Below, in pieces: positions 7,218 to 16,635 of a stretch of DNA of 64,000 nucleotides (positions are counted from its first letter, which is position 1; the number at the start of each line of letters is the position of its first letter). The stretch spans positions 62,001 to 126,000 of the forward strand of contig NZ_NIHE01000010.1 of the NCBI RefSeq assembly GCF_002806995.1, in the 5' to 3' direction. The notes under the pieces were generated by a model. It was not told where the DNA came from and did not search any database. It worked only from the letters and a program-made list of their open reading frames with translations. Source of the DNA: Confluentibacter lentus. Lineage in GTDB: Bacteria > Bacteroidota > Bacteroidia > Flavobacteriales > Flavobacteriaceae. The translations under genes and the position numbers were made by a program.

Positions 7218-9626
7218 TTAAAATTGAATTTTATATCCAAAATCAGGAAAAAAACCAATTTGGTCTATTTGATCCACGCTATTGGTCAAACGGTTGTACT
7301 GACGGATAAACACATTTTCATTATTGGTTACGTTTTGAAAATCAACATAAAACTGATGAGATACTTTTTTACGACTGCTATTTATTTTCATTCCAATTTT
7401 AAGGTCTAATCGTAAATAAGGATCATATTGTTCACTGAAAGCTAAATCATCTTGTAGAATTTCGTAACCTGCTGCTTGACTAGCAGCTAAATCAACAGGA
7501 GTGTAATATCTTCCACCAGAAGTACTGAATTTTGAATCAAATGAAAGTACATTTTTTCCGTTTTTACCTACTTTAAATTCTTTACCTCCTAAAATATTAA
7601 ATACATACCCATTGTTAAAAGGAGAATTTCTCTCTACACCATCACTTCCTTCATATTTAGCTTCAAATAATGAAGCAGTTGCTAAACTGTACCATCCGTT
7701 TGATAAAAATTTCTCAATGGTCAATTCTAAACCATAGTTATGTCCAATACCTTCACTTACTAAATTTAATTTATCAAAACTGAATAGAAAATCTGAACCT
7801 TCTGTTAATGAAGAGTAACTACTTGAATAGGCATCAACAGCTGCATTTGCTATATCTTGGTAATATGCTTCTATTTTTGCTCTCCAGCCAGTACCTGGTC
7901 TTAAATCATAACCTAACACGTAATGACTACTTCTCACCAAATCTAAATCTCTATTGGCTTGTATGTTTGTCCCACTAACATTTTCATTTAAGAATAGGAT
8001 TGGAGCAGGCACATTTTGGTGATGAAGACCATAACCAAAAGTAATACTATGCGCCCTTGCTAGTTGCCACGTTAAGGATGCTCTTGGTTCAGCAACAAAT
8101 GCTTCATTCAAAGAAAAATATTGAGCATGTAAGCCTGCGTTTAAAGTAAAACTTTCCGTTAAACGAAATTGCCCTTGTGCATATGGTTGGAAAACAGTAT
8201 ATCCGTCATCACTACTAATTCGTTGTTGGTAATCTGGATAACCATCACCATCATTATCAGGTAAGTCAAATCTATTTGCTACACTTGCTGATAAATTAAA
8301 TTGTTCCAATAATACACCACCACGAAAGGTAAATTTATTATTAAATTTAGCGTTATAAACAGACGAAAGAGTTAATCGAGTTTCTGTGTTATCAATATCT
8401 GCAAATCGAAGTAAATTTGCTTGAGGAGTTCCATAATCAAAGATTCTATCTATTTGACCCTCTTGACCGCTAAAAGAGCCTCCAATAGTTGTCTTAACTG
8501 ATGAATAGTCATTTAATGAAATTGTATTACGTAATCCAATCATACCAAATTGAGAGTTATAATCAAAGTTTTCATCTGGAGCTGAAAAAAGATCATCATC
8601 ATCATAATCTTCTTCTCCGTTAAAGCCTATATTTGAATTACCAGCAATACCAAATAATGTAAAATTACCAAGCTTTGTTTTTCCAAAGTCTAGATTAAAA
8701 GAAATATCAGAATAATTCGGAATAGCTCCTGTGCCTAATCCACCTGTAACACCAGCTAATCCGTACCTAGCTGATACAACAAAAGAGCCATCCTTACCCA
8801 TTGGGCCTTCTGCCATACCTTCGAAACCCGTCAAAGCACCTACACCAACAGTATATTCATAATTATCTGTATTTCCTTTACGAAAGTTAATATCAAAAAC
8901 ACCACCTATTGCATTACCGTATTCCGCAGGAAAAGCCGATGTAAGAAAATCGGAATTCCCCATTACATTAGGATTCAAAGCACTCACAGGACTTCCAGTA
9001 GTACCCAAAGTACTGAAATGATTTGGACTTGGTACAGGTATTCCATCTATACGCCAAAGTAACCCTGTAGAGGAATTACCACGAACCACAATATCATTTC
9101 TGCTATCGTTGGGTGCTGATACCCCTGCAAAATTTGAAGCAAGACGAGCCACATCACTACGACCTCCGGCATATTTGGTAATTTCCTCTACACTAACTTG
9201 TCGAGCACTCACTGCCGCCATTTTATTTATGGCTTTATCTTTTTTTGGCCCTGAGCTTAAAACAACTTCGTTTAGAGTACTAAAACTTTCCGTTAGACGA
9301 ATATCAACAGGTACATCTTTACCACTTATTACGTCAATGTTTGGTAGCGTAATTGTTTCGTAACCTATATATGAAAAACTGAGACTTACACGACCGATGG
9401 GAAGGTTTTCTAATCGAAATAGCCCTTCCGCATTCGTTGTAGTCCCTATTGTGCTGTCTGTTAATAAGATAACTGTAACGCCATCGAGCGGTTGCTCTGT
9501 AACGTTATCAATAATTCGTCCTCTGATAGCACCTTTTTGAGCAAATGAGCTGTAGCCCATAAATAATAATACTATGATTATTGTTTTTTTTAAATCAATT
9601 GTAAATTCAATTTTCTTTTGTTTCAT
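7218..9626 (-). CDS. TonB-dependent outer-membrane receptor
   Basis: The 802-aa protein has a signal peptide (about 1-29), a carboxypeptidase-regulatory-like domain (about 32-115, GRIIDNVTEQPLDGV ... SYIGYETITLP), a plug domain (about 140-250, with DIVVRGNSSTGLLWRIDGIP) and a long beta-barrel ending in a terminal Phe (YKIQF). It imports a ligand across the outer membrane with energy from TonB. No SusD partner is next to it, unlike glycan systems. Instead two SDRs, a DUF2147 protein, an MFS carrier and a DoxX-like protein follow. That context points to a small, perhaps lipophilic molecule rather than a polysaccharide, but the ligand is inferred only. Confidence 0.88.
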   Translation of the reverse strand: MKQKKIEFTIDLKKTIIIVLLFMGYSSFAQKGAIRGRIIDNVTEQPLDGVTVILLTDSTIGTTTNAEGLFRLENLPIGRVSLSFSYIGYETITLPNIDVISGKDVPVDIRLTESFSTLNEVVLSSGPKKDKAINKMAAVSARQVSVEEITKYAGGRSDVARLASNFAGVSAPNDSRNDIVVRGNSSTGLLWRIDGIPVPSPNHFSTLGTTGSPVSALNPNVMGNSDFLTSAFPAEYGNAIGGVFDINFRKGNTDNYEYTVGVGALTGFEGMAEGPMGKDGSFVVSARYGLAGVTGGLGTGAIPNYSDISFNLDFGKTKLGNFTLFGIAGNSNIGFNGEEDYDDDDLFSAPDENFDYNSQFGMIGLRNTISLNDYSSVKTTIGGSFSGQEGQIDRIFDYGTPQANLLRFADIDNTETRLTLSSVYNAKFNNKFTFRGGVLLEQFNLSASVANRFDLPDNDGDGYPDYQQRISSDDGYTVFQPYAQGQFRLTESFTLNAGLHAQYFSLNEAFVAEPRASLTWQLARAHSITFGYGLHHQNVPAPILFLNENVSGTNIQANRDLDLVRSSHYVLGYDLRPGTGWRAKIEAYYQDIANAAVDAYSSSYSSLTEGSDFLFSFDKLNLVSEGIGHNYGLELTIEKFLSNGWYSLATASLFEAKYEGSDGVERNSPFNNGYVFNILGGKEFKVGKNGKNVLSFDSKFSTSGGRYYTPVDLAASQAAGYEILQDDLAFSEQYDPYLRLDLKIGMKINSSRKKVSHQFYVDFQNVTNNENVFIRQYNRLTNSVDQIDQIGFFPDFGYKIQF

Positions 9627-9757
9627 AATTTTTTATTTTAACCATTACAAAATTGCGTAAGATTAAAAAGATAGATTTAGCCAAATGACCTTATGTTGTA
9701 TCCAAAAGGAATATATTAATTGTTCTATAAAATATAATTTGACGATTTGATACATAT

Positions 9758-9781
9758 AAAAAAACCTAGATGTTTCTAGGC
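9758..9781 (-). terminator. Rho-independent terminator after the esterase gene
   Basis: On the minus strand CCTAGA-AACA-TCTAGG is followed at once by seven T residues. It lies about 58 bp after the stop of the hydrolase gene at 9839 and before the TonB-receptor promoter region, so it separates the two transcription units. Confidence 0.8.
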
Positions 9782-9838
9782 TTGTATATTTATTGTGATG
9801 AAATGCTCAGTAAAAATTAAAATTGCATCTTAATAGAA

Positions 9839-10846
9839 TTACTTAAACCGTTTTTCATTAAGCGTTAAATTTTTATGATTGTAATTTTTAAGTACAAAAT
9901 CTGTAATTAACAACTGGACAGTATCTTTTTGTTTTTGAGTAGCTTTTCTTAGGCTGTGATCCATCCCATCAAATAAATGGATTTCATTTTTGAGTCCAAG
10001 CGAATTCATTTTTGAATTTAGGACTTCTGACTGTTTTACTGAGACTATTTGATCTTCTTTTCCATGAATGATTAAGGTCGGAAAATTCTTTTTAGAGATA
10101 AACTTTAGGGGGGAATAATTTTCTAAAAAAACATTTGCTTTGCTTTTATCTTCTTCTGGATTGAATCCAAACACATATTCTTTAAGATTAATAGGATCTC
10201 CTGCTAGGCTTAAAAATTTATTTAATCGATTATTTAAATTTTCAACTTCCGGACTATTATACATGCTTATTAAATCACTTGGTCCATAAACATCAATCAA
10301 GAAGTTAAACTTGATTTTCTCCTGTTTTTGTTTTTTAAAATGATTGTCAGAAAAGGCAATTATCATTGCAATTTGAGCCCCTGCTGATTCTCCTAAAAGT
10401 CCTATATTTTGTATGTCTAAATTATATTTTTGTGCGTTTTTTTTAGCCCAATCTATTGCATCATACACATCTTCAATACAGCTAGGAAAGGGACTTTTTC
10501 CTTTTTTACCTAAAGTGTAATTTGGGCAAATAATCGTGTATCCATTTTCTCTTAAGCTATTTATTGCTCCATTAAAACGGTTGCTGTTAATGGTGAATTT
10601 ATCTCCTATAATCCAAGCTCCACCATGGATGTAAAAAATTACCGGAGATTTCTTAAAAATCGTTTTGGTTGGTGCATAAATATCAATTTCAAGATTTTCC
10701 TTAAAGCTAATGTTGTAAGCTACTTTGCCATTAGTAATTGGTGCATTTGTATAGAATAAATATCCTGCAATTAAAGCTGTTACAATTAAAAACAAAGAAA
10801 TGATTGTGAAACCTATGTATTTAAGAGTTGATTTTAATTTTCTCAT
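9839..10846 (-). CDS. Alpha/beta-hydrolase, esterase/lipase (HSL-like)
   Basis: This 335-aa protein has an N-terminal membrane anchor or uncleaved signal (about 10-32) and then an alpha/beta-hydrolase domain. The oxyanion motif HGGAW is at 74-78 and the nucleophile elbow GESAG at 152-156 (Ser154). Downstream are an Asp in GKEDQIVS and a His in DGMDHSL. HGGAW plus GESAG marks the hormone-sensitive-lipase type of carboxylesterase. It probably acts on small esters at the periplasmic face of the inner membrane. Its promoter carries the same double GTAGTY element as the SDR/NmrA operon, so both are likely under one AraC regulator. Confidence 0.8.
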   Translation of the reverse strand: MRKLKSTLKYIGFTIISLFLIVTALIAGYLFYTNAPITNGKVAYNISFKENLEIDIYAPTKTIFKKSPVIFYIHGGAWIIGDKFTINSNRFNGAINSLRENGYTIICPNYTLGKKGKSPFPSCIEDVYDAIDWAKKNAQKYNLDIQNIGLLGESAGAQIAMIIAFSDNHFKKQKQEKIKFNFLIDVYGPSDLISMYNSPEVENLNNRLNKFLSLAGDPINLKEYVFGFNPEEDKSKANVFLENYSPLKFISKKNFPTLIIHGKEDQIVSVKQSEVLNSKMNSLGLKNEIHLFDGMDHSLRKATQKQKDTVQLLITDFVLKNYNHKNLTLNEKRFK

Positions 10847-10866
10847 TAAGTTTTAATTTTAGAATA

Positions 10867-10922
10867 CAAAATTCAGAGTAATCTAATATTATGGTGTAGT
10901 TAGAACACTTTTTTTTGTAGTC
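10867..10922 (-). promoter_or_regulatory. AraC-type operator and promoter of the esterase gene
   Basis: GTAGTT (10896-10901) and GTAGTC (10917-10922) are direct repeats exactly 21 bp apart. Another 21 bp nearer the gene is CAAAATTC (10867-10874; GAATTTTG on the minus strand), one base from the TAnnTTTG -7 element. The same arrangement with identical spacings occurs at 16575-16630. A pair of direct half-sites two helical turns apart next to the -33 position is typical of AraC-activated promoters. Which AraC protein binds is inferred. Confidence 0.55.
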
Positions 10923-11122
10923 AAAAATCAATAATTCACATTAATTAAAATTAAAGAACCAATAACTCATAGTAAAGTTTCAAAATTTTTCACTTAATCA
11001 ATTTTCAGTAACTCCTTAGTTGCTGGATATGTAATAGGTTCCAATCAACAAGAGTTTGATTTTTGATTTTGCAAGCCCAACCAAACTCTAGCTATTACTA
11101 ACCGTTTTTCTATTTGTCTTTA

Positions 11123-11846
11123 TTACCAAGCAAATTCGCCTTCTTTGTTGAAAAACTTTCCAGTTGGTGCGTTAATGCCAATAGTTGCATATTTTACAAT
11201 AACTTCAACGCCTTGCTCTATGGTTTGCGTTCCTGAATAGTTATTGAGATTAGTTGCCGTATAACCTGGTTCAACGCTGTTTATCTTAATGTTTGTGTCT
11301 CTTAATTCTTTTGCTAAGTTTAGGGTAAAAGCGTTCAATGCAGTCTTAGAGCAACTGTAAACAGCATACATTCCAAAGTCAGACGAACTGCTGTGAAATG
11401 TCAAAGAGCCTAATCCACTCGACACATTTACTATCCTTGGTTCGTCAGATTTTTTTAGCAAGTCAATAAAATGTTGTGTTGTTTGCACCGCACCGAAAAA
11501 ATTGGTATCAAAAAACTTTTCGTAAACTTTCCATATCGTAGCTAGATAAATTTTGTGGTTGTTCACCTGCAATACCTGCATTATTAATTAATACATCTAA
11601 TTGCGGGATTTTTATTTCTAACATTTGTCTTGCTGATTTTATTGAACTGATGTCCGTTACGTCTATTTCAATGAGTTCAACATTGTTCAATCCTAAGTCG
11701 TTCATTTTTTGTATGGCTTCAATTCCACTAGATTTATCTCTACTACCAAGGTAAACATAATAACCAATTTTTGCTAATTGTCGGGCTGTTTCAAATCCAA
11801 GTCCCTGATTTGCACCTGTAATTAGTGCCGTTTTTTTTGCTTTCAT
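11123..11846 (-). pseudogene. SDR oxidoreductase broken by a one-base frameshift
   Basis: Two overlapping reading frames together encode one SDR of about 240 aa. The first part carries TGANQGLG and NNAGIAG, and the second carries VNVSSGLGS, YSCSK and PGYTATNL. The first frame reads into a TGA right after ...SLRKVF. The second frame continues with DTNFFGAVQTTQHF. The break is at a run of six A on the plus strand (11510-11515; six T in the coding strand); five would restore KVFDTNFF. I chose the ATG at 11846 since it begins MKAKKTALITG. It may be a true mutation, a phase-variable tract or a sequence error. It lies 38 bp downstream of the short AraC gene. Confidence 0.8.
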
Positions 11847-11884
11847 TTTTTTAAATTTTATTGATAGCAAAATTAAAAAGCACT

Positions 11885-12280
11885 TTAAAAAACAAATGGT
11901 GAAGTATTCTGTTTTTGTTTTCTGTATTTAGTAGGAGTTAAACCAGTATATTTCTTGAAGAATTTTGTAAAGTTAGAAGGGTCATAGTCTAATGTTCTTG
12001 CAATTTCGGTGATTGGCCTGGATGAAGTTTCAATCATTTCTTTGGAAATGATAACTAATTTTTCTTCATAAATACTGCAAGGCGATTTCCCTAATACTTC
12101 ACTAACTGTGTCGCTCATATGATTTGGTAAAATAAACAATCGTTCTGCTATGTCTTTCAGTTCAAAAGATTTATCTACTTGTCCTGTTTTTAATTCAGTT
12201 AAGTGTTTATCCAATACTTGCAAAAATTGATTGGCGATTTCTATTTTTCTGGTTGATATATATTTTTGTTGGAGATGCAT
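11885..12280 (-). CDS. Short AraC-type regulator (DNA-binding domain only)
   Basis: The 131-aa protein is almost entirely an AraC-type double HTH. FELKDIAERLFILPNHMSDTV is the first HTH and ITEIARTLDYDPSNFTKFFKKYTG the second; the N-terminal 25 residues (HLQQKYISTRKIEIANQFL) are helical. Such short AraC proteins without a separate sensor domain are common in Flavobacteriaceae. It precedes the frameshifted SDR gene with a 38-bp gap and same orientation, so it probably regulates it or is co-transcribed. A TAnnTTTG box ends 5 bp before the ATG, suggesting a leaderless mRNA. Confidence 0.72.
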   Translation of the reverse strand: MHLQQKYISTRKIEIANQFLQVLDKHLTELKTGQVDKSFELKDIAERLFILPNHMSDTVSEVLGKSPCSIYEEKLVIISKEMIETSSRPITEIARTLDYDPSNFTKFFKKYTGLTPTKYRKQKQNTSPFVF

Positions 12281-12284
12281 AATG

Positions 12285-12292
12285 CAAAGTTA
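12285..12292 (-). promoter_or_regulatory. -7 promoter box of the short AraC gene
   Basis: CAAAGTTA on the plus strand reads TAACTTTG on the coding strand, a perfect TAnnTTTG. It ends five bases before the ATG at 12280, so the transcript would start at or very near the start codon. Confidence 0.5.
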
Positions 12293-12344
12293 TTAAAATG
12301 TTCAATCAATATGAGCAGTTTCTTGACGATCGTTCTATTTTAGT

Positions 12345-13331
<987 letters not shown>

Positions 13332-13344
13332 TTAGTTACTACTG

Positions 13345-13395
13345 CAAAGTTATTTATATTTAGTATACTTTTGTAACCGATATACAAAAGGATAC
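13345..13395. promoter_or_regulatory. HxlR operator with divergent promoters
   Basis: CTTTTGTA (13368-13375) and TACAAAAG (13383-13390) form a perfect 8-bp inverted repeat with a 7-nt centre. Outer arms GTAT (13363-13366) and ATAC (13392-13395) extend it. A TAnnTTTG box for hxlR (13366-13373) overlaps the left half. The -7 box of the aldo-keto reductase (CAAAGTTA, 13345-13352) is just outside, with its -33 region under the operator. Binding would therefore affect both genes. Confidence 0.7.
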
Positions 13396-13399
13396 CAAT

Positions 13400-13741
13400 A
13401 TGACTGAAGAAGTAGGACTACAAATAAAAAAACTGATATTGCATGTTCAAGACACTTTGTTCGTACTTGGAGGAAAGTGGCGATTGCCGATCATCATAGC
13501 CATTAAGCATGGAAACCATCGTTTTAAGGACATTAAAGATTTTGTGCCCAAAATTACGAATAGAGTTCTCTCTGCAGAATTGAAATCACTTGAAGCTAAT
13601 AAGCTCATTACAAGAGCTGTTTATGACACATCTCCAATAATTGTTGAATATAAAATAACAGAGTATGCACTAACTGTAAAAGAAGTTGTGAATACTATGG
13701 GAGAATGGGGTGCCAATCATCGAAAAAAATTGAAAGAATAA
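13400..13741 (+). CDS. HxlR-family transcriptional regulator
   Basis: The 113-aa protein is a winged-helix HxlR-type regulator: LFVLGGKWRLPIIIAIKHGNHRFKDI is the start of the DNA-binding domain, followed by ITNRVLSAELKSLEANKLITRAVYDT and a C-terminal VVNTMGEWGANHRKK. The Cys used for redox or aldehyde sensing in some members is not present before GGKW (Leu-Gly here). It is the only plus-strand gene of the cargo and diverges from the aldo-keto reductase; the operator between them strongly suggests it controls that gene and itself. It ends 1 bp before the stop of the convergent AraC gene. Confidence 0.85.
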   Translation: MTEEVGLQIKKLILHVQDTLFVLGGKWRLPIIIAIKHGNHRFKDIKDFVPKITNRVLSAELKSLEANKLITRAVYDTSPIIVEYKITEYALTVKEVVNTMGEWGANHRKKLKE

Positions 13742-13742
13742 G

Positions 13743-14654
13743 TTAATTAAAACTGTTTCTAAACTCTAAGGGACTTTGGGCAGTCTTAATTTTAAAAAAC
13801 TTACTAAAACTTTGTGGGTGTTCAAAACCTAACTCAAAAGCAATTTCACTCACCGAAAGATTACTTGTTGAAAGTTTTTCTTTGGCTTTTTCGATAAGTT
13901 TATTATGAATGTGTTGTTGCGTACTTTGACCAGTATGTAATTTTAATAAATTACTTAGATAGTTTGGTGAGATATTTAATTTTTCTGCAATATATTGTAC
14001 ACTTGGTAATCCATTTTCTGATAAATTTTCAGATTTGAAATAATCATTTAGAAGCTCTTCAGTTTTCGTTAAAATTTCATGGTTACTGATTTCTCTTGTT
14101 ATAAATTGACGATTATAAAATCGATTCGAATATTTAAGTAATAATTCGATTTGAGTAATGATTAATTCTTTACTGAATTTATCAATATTAGTGTTATACT
14201 CTTGTTTTATACCTTCAAAAATTGCTATTATTATGGTTTCTTCTTTATCGGAAAGGAATAAAGCTTCTTTGGTTGAATAATTGAAAAACTCATATTGTTT
14301 TATGGATTTAACTAGTGATGACTTCCATAAAAAATCTGGATGAATTTGTAATAAATAACCAGATCTATTGTTTGGTGTGTTACAGTCGATTTCTATTCTT
14401 AAAACTTGTCCCGGAGCAAGAAATGACATTAATCCCTCATCAAAATCATATTCGGACTGACCATAAAACATTTTAATTCCATCCACTCTTTTTAAAGCAA
14501 TAGAATAAAAATCCATCACAAAGCTAATTGACTTTTCATTGGTTTGATGCTTTACTTTTGAATAATCAATTAAACTAATTAATGGGTGTTGTGGTTGAGG
14601 TAATCCTACCCAACGATGGTATTCTGTGATGGATTTTATTCTTTTTATTTCCAT
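13743..14654 (-). CDS. AraC-family transcriptional regulator (copy 2)
   Basis: The 303-aa protein has the same layout as the regulator at 2016-2921: N-terminal sensor domain (SMIALKR-like core with YDFDEGLMSFLAPGQVL, HPDFLW and QYEFFNYSTKEALFLSDKE) and C-terminal double HTH (IAEKLNISPNYLSNLLKL and VSEIAFELGFEHPQSFSKFF). The two share long matching blocks and are clear paralogues. It closes a run SDR / NmrA-like / 70-aa / AraC with gaps of 6, 3 and 13 bp, so it is likely co-transcribed and autoregulated through the double GTAGTY element in front of the SDR gene. The inducer is unknown. Confidence 0.8.
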   Translation of the reverse strand: MEIKRIKSITEYHRWVGLPQPQHPLISLIDYSKVKHQTNEKSISFVMDFYSIALKRVDGIKMFYGQSEYDFDEGLMSFLAPGQVLRIEIDCNTPNNRSGYLLQIHPDFLWKSSLVKSIKQYEFFNYSTKEALFLSDKEETIIIAIFEGIKQEYNTNIDKFSKELIITQIELLLKYSNRFYNRQFITREISNHEILTKTEELLNDYFKSENLSENGLPSVQYIAEKLNISPNYLSNLLKLHTGQSTQQHIHNKLIEKAKEKLSTSNLSVSEIAFELGFEHPQSFSKFFKIKTAQSPLEFRNSFN

Positions 14655-14667
14655 ATTTTAAATTTAA

Positions 14668-14880
14668 TTATTTATTTAACCAATTATGAAACAGTTTGTT
14701 GTAAATCGGCAAAATTATATAAAACATTAAAGGAACTACTACCAATGTTAGTAATAATGTTCGTAATGGTAACGGAATAATTATTAATATATCTCCAAAT
14801 AAAAAGAAGATAAAAGTTATTAACGGATAAATAGCTAACCAAATTAGAAAAGCTCTTTTGTGTAGGTTATTAATTTTCAT
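14668..14880 (-). CDS. 70-aa two-pass membrane protein
   Basis: The product has two hydrophobic helices (about 10-30 and 34-60) and basic ends (MKINNLHKRAFLIW ... YNKLFHNWLNK). Its first helix, AFLIWLAIYPLITFIFFLFG, resembles small membrane proteins often encoded next to SDR or AraC genes in Flavobacteria, possibly DUF2798-like. I cannot name a function. It is packed 3 bp from the NmrA-like gene and 13 bp from the AraC gene, which supports it as real. Confidence 0.5.
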   Translation of the reverse strand: MKINNLHKRAFLIWLAIYPLITFIFFLFGDILIIIPLPLRTLLLTLVVVPLMFYIILPIYNKLFHNWLNK

Positions 14881-14883
14881 TTT

Positions 14884-15777
14884 TTAAACTTGATTATATG
14901 CTTTCACAAAATCTTTCGCAAAATCTTCTAACTTAATTTTTCCAAGTGAAGGTTTGTGTAAATAAAAATCTCGAGCCAAATCCCCTTTGTACATCCTATC
15001 AAACATATCTACAAAACCTTTAGCAAGTAGTGAAGGTATTCCATAAGATTCCATACTTTTTTGTACTTCATCGTTACTTATTACTTCCCATTTCAAATCA
15101 GGTTTATTTATTGCTGCACCTAACACCTTGGCAATTTCATGACCATCTCGTTCGTCACTTGCCACATATCGTACTTTGTTTTCAGAGTGTAGATTTTGAA
15201 TTTCTTCGGCAATTACTTGAGCAATATCAATTGGAGCTACCATTGGAAATTTATGATCACCACCATAATTAGTTCTTATTATACCTTGGAACTTAATCAT
15301 ATCAATAAAGTTGTTGAGGTTATAATAAAAATATGTGGGTCTAATATGTGTTATATTTGCTGATTCTAATTGATTAAGTATCTTTTCTGCATCATGAGCA
15401 CCTAACAATATACCTGTTCCTTTGTCCAAGTCTGCACCGAAAGTGCTTAAATGAATCACACGAGTTACTTTTGTTTCTTGTATCGCCTTGAAATAATTAT
15501 TTGCGATTCGACTATAATAAATCCTACGATCGGGTTCTTTGTAGTCGGCAGGAGGTACCATGCAAAATACAGCATCAGCTTCCTCGAAAGTTCCATTTAA
15601 AAATGCTACATCTTCTATTGAACCAATGGATGGAATTGCACCTAAACTTTCTATTTCGTTGCGTTTTTCTTCTTTACTACTTACTACTATTACTGAATGT
15701 CCTTTTTTTACTAATTCTATTGTTAGGGGTTTGCCTATATTACCTAATGAACCAGTTATTATAATTTTCATTTTCAT
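14884..15777 (-). CDS. NmrA-like NAD(P)-binding oxidoreductase
   Basis: This 297-aa protein is an atypical SDR with the Rossmann motif at the very N-terminus (IITGSLGNIGKPLTIELVKKG, Gly-rich 7-13 region), then AVFCMVPPADY, VTRVIHLSTFGAD and HIRPTYFYYNLNNF. The pattern is that of NmrA/HSCARG and YtfG/QorB-like proteins that bind NADPH or reduce quinones. It lacks a classical YxxxK. The likely role is quinone reduction or redox sensing, by family only. It is separated by 6 bp from the SDR gene upstream and 3 bp from the 70-aa gene downstream, so it is in one operon with them. Confidence 0.75.
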   Translation of the reverse strand: MKMKIIITGSLGNIGKPLTIELVKKGHSVIVVSSKEEKRNEIESLGAIPSIGSIEDVAFLNGTFEEADAVFCMVPPADYKEPDRRIYYSRIANNYFKAIQETKVTRVIHLSTFGADLDKGTGILLGAHDAEKILNQLESANITHIRPTYFYYNLNNFIDMIKFQGIIRTNYGGDHKFPMVAPIDIAQVIAEEIQNLHSENKVRYVASDERDGHEIAKVLGAAINKPDLKWEVISNDEVQKSMESYGIPSLLAKGFVDMFDRMYKGDLARDFYLHKPSLGKIKLEDFAKDFVKAYNQV

Positions 15778-15783
15778 TTTTTT

Positions 15784-16548
15784 TTAAATATGAATTCCAC
15801 CCGAAACTTCTAATCGTTGTGCATTAATCCATTTTGCATCATCACTGCATAAAAAGGAAACTACACTTCCAATATCATCTGGCAAACCAACTCGACCTAA
15901 TGCGGTTTGGCTTGCTATCAAATTGTTATATTCTTTGTTATCTCTCACGGCACCACCACCAAAATCGGTTTCAATTGCTCCAGGAGCAAGCGTATTTACT
16001 CTAATTTTTTTGATTGCAAATTCCTTTGCCATATATCTGGAAAGTGTTTCTAAAGCACTTTTCATAATGGCGTAAGATGAAAAATCACCAAAAGTAAACC
16101 TTGTTAAACCCGAAGAAATATTTACAATGGCTCCGTTTTCATTTATAAAAGGAAATAACTTTTGAGTTAGTAAATAAGGTGCTTTTAGATGCACAGCGTA
16201 CATTGTATCTAAAGTTTCTTCAGTTGTTTCCGTTATTTTACCATAAGACCCATAACCGGCATTATTGATTAGATAATCGAAATTAGGGGTGCCTTCATTT
16301 TCTATAAGATGATTGGTCACCTTTTTTACAAAATCATCAAAAGTTTCGGATTTCCTTACATCTAATGGGTATGCAATTGCTTTTTGGCCTAAAGCGATAA
16401 CTCCATTAACAACCTTATCAGCTTCATCTTTGTTGCTGTTGTATGTGAAAATGATATTGTTACCCTTTTTAGCAAGGTTTAGAACCATATCTCTTCCTAA
16501 ACCACGACTTCCACCAGTCACCAATACTATTTTACTTTTTGTTGACAT
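15784..16548 (-). CDS. Short-chain dehydrogenase/reductase (SDR)
   Basis: The 254-aa classical SDR carries TGGSRGLG (11-18), NNAG (95-98), Ser145/146 and Tyr159/Lys163, with the C-terminal FLCSDDAKWINAQRLEVSGG typical of FabG-like enzymes. The sequence after the second beta strand (TYNSNKDEA) suggests NADPH. It is the first gene of a four-gene run ending in AraC. Its promoter has two GTAGTC repeats 21 bp apart at 16604 and 16625, shared with the esterase gene. The substrate is unknown. Confidence 0.83.
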   Translation of the reverse strand: MSTKSKIVLVTGGSRGLGRDMVLNLAKKGNNIIFTYNSNKDEADKVVNGVIALGQKAIAYPLDVRKSETFDDFVKKVTNHLIENEGTPNFDYLINNAGYGSYGKITETTEETLDTMYAVHLKAPYLLTQKLFPFINENGAIVNISSGLTRFTFGDFSSYAIMKSALETLSRYMAKEFAIKKIRVNTLAPGAIETDFGGGAVRDNKEYNNLIASQTALGRVGLPDDIGSVVSFLCSDDAKWINAQRLEVSGGIHI

Positions 16549-16574
16549 AATTTTATTGTTTTAAGATTATGAAG

Positions 16575-16630
16575 CAAAATTCGGTGGATTTTAAAAAGAG
16601 TACGTAGTCGAATCTACTATTGTTGTAGTC
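16575..16630 (-). promoter_or_regulatory. AraC-type operator and promoter of the SDR/NmrA operon
   Basis: GTAGTC occurs at 16604-16609 and 16625-16630 (start-to-start 21 bp). CAAAATTC at 16575-16582 (GAATTTTG on the coding strand) lies exactly 21 bp from the inner repeat. All spacings equal those at 10867-10922, and both distal half-sites are followed by AAAAAT. The shared geometry argues for one activator binding both promoters. Confidence 0.58.
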
Positions 16631-16635
16631 AAAAA

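Noticed and set aside
7218-9626. Polysaccharide utilisation locus
   Set aside because: No SusD-like gene, glycoside hydrolase or hybrid two-component regulator is near the TonB receptor.
11123-11870. Two separate overlapping genes
   Set aside because: Their products are the two halves of one SDR and join after a one-base change in a homopolymer.
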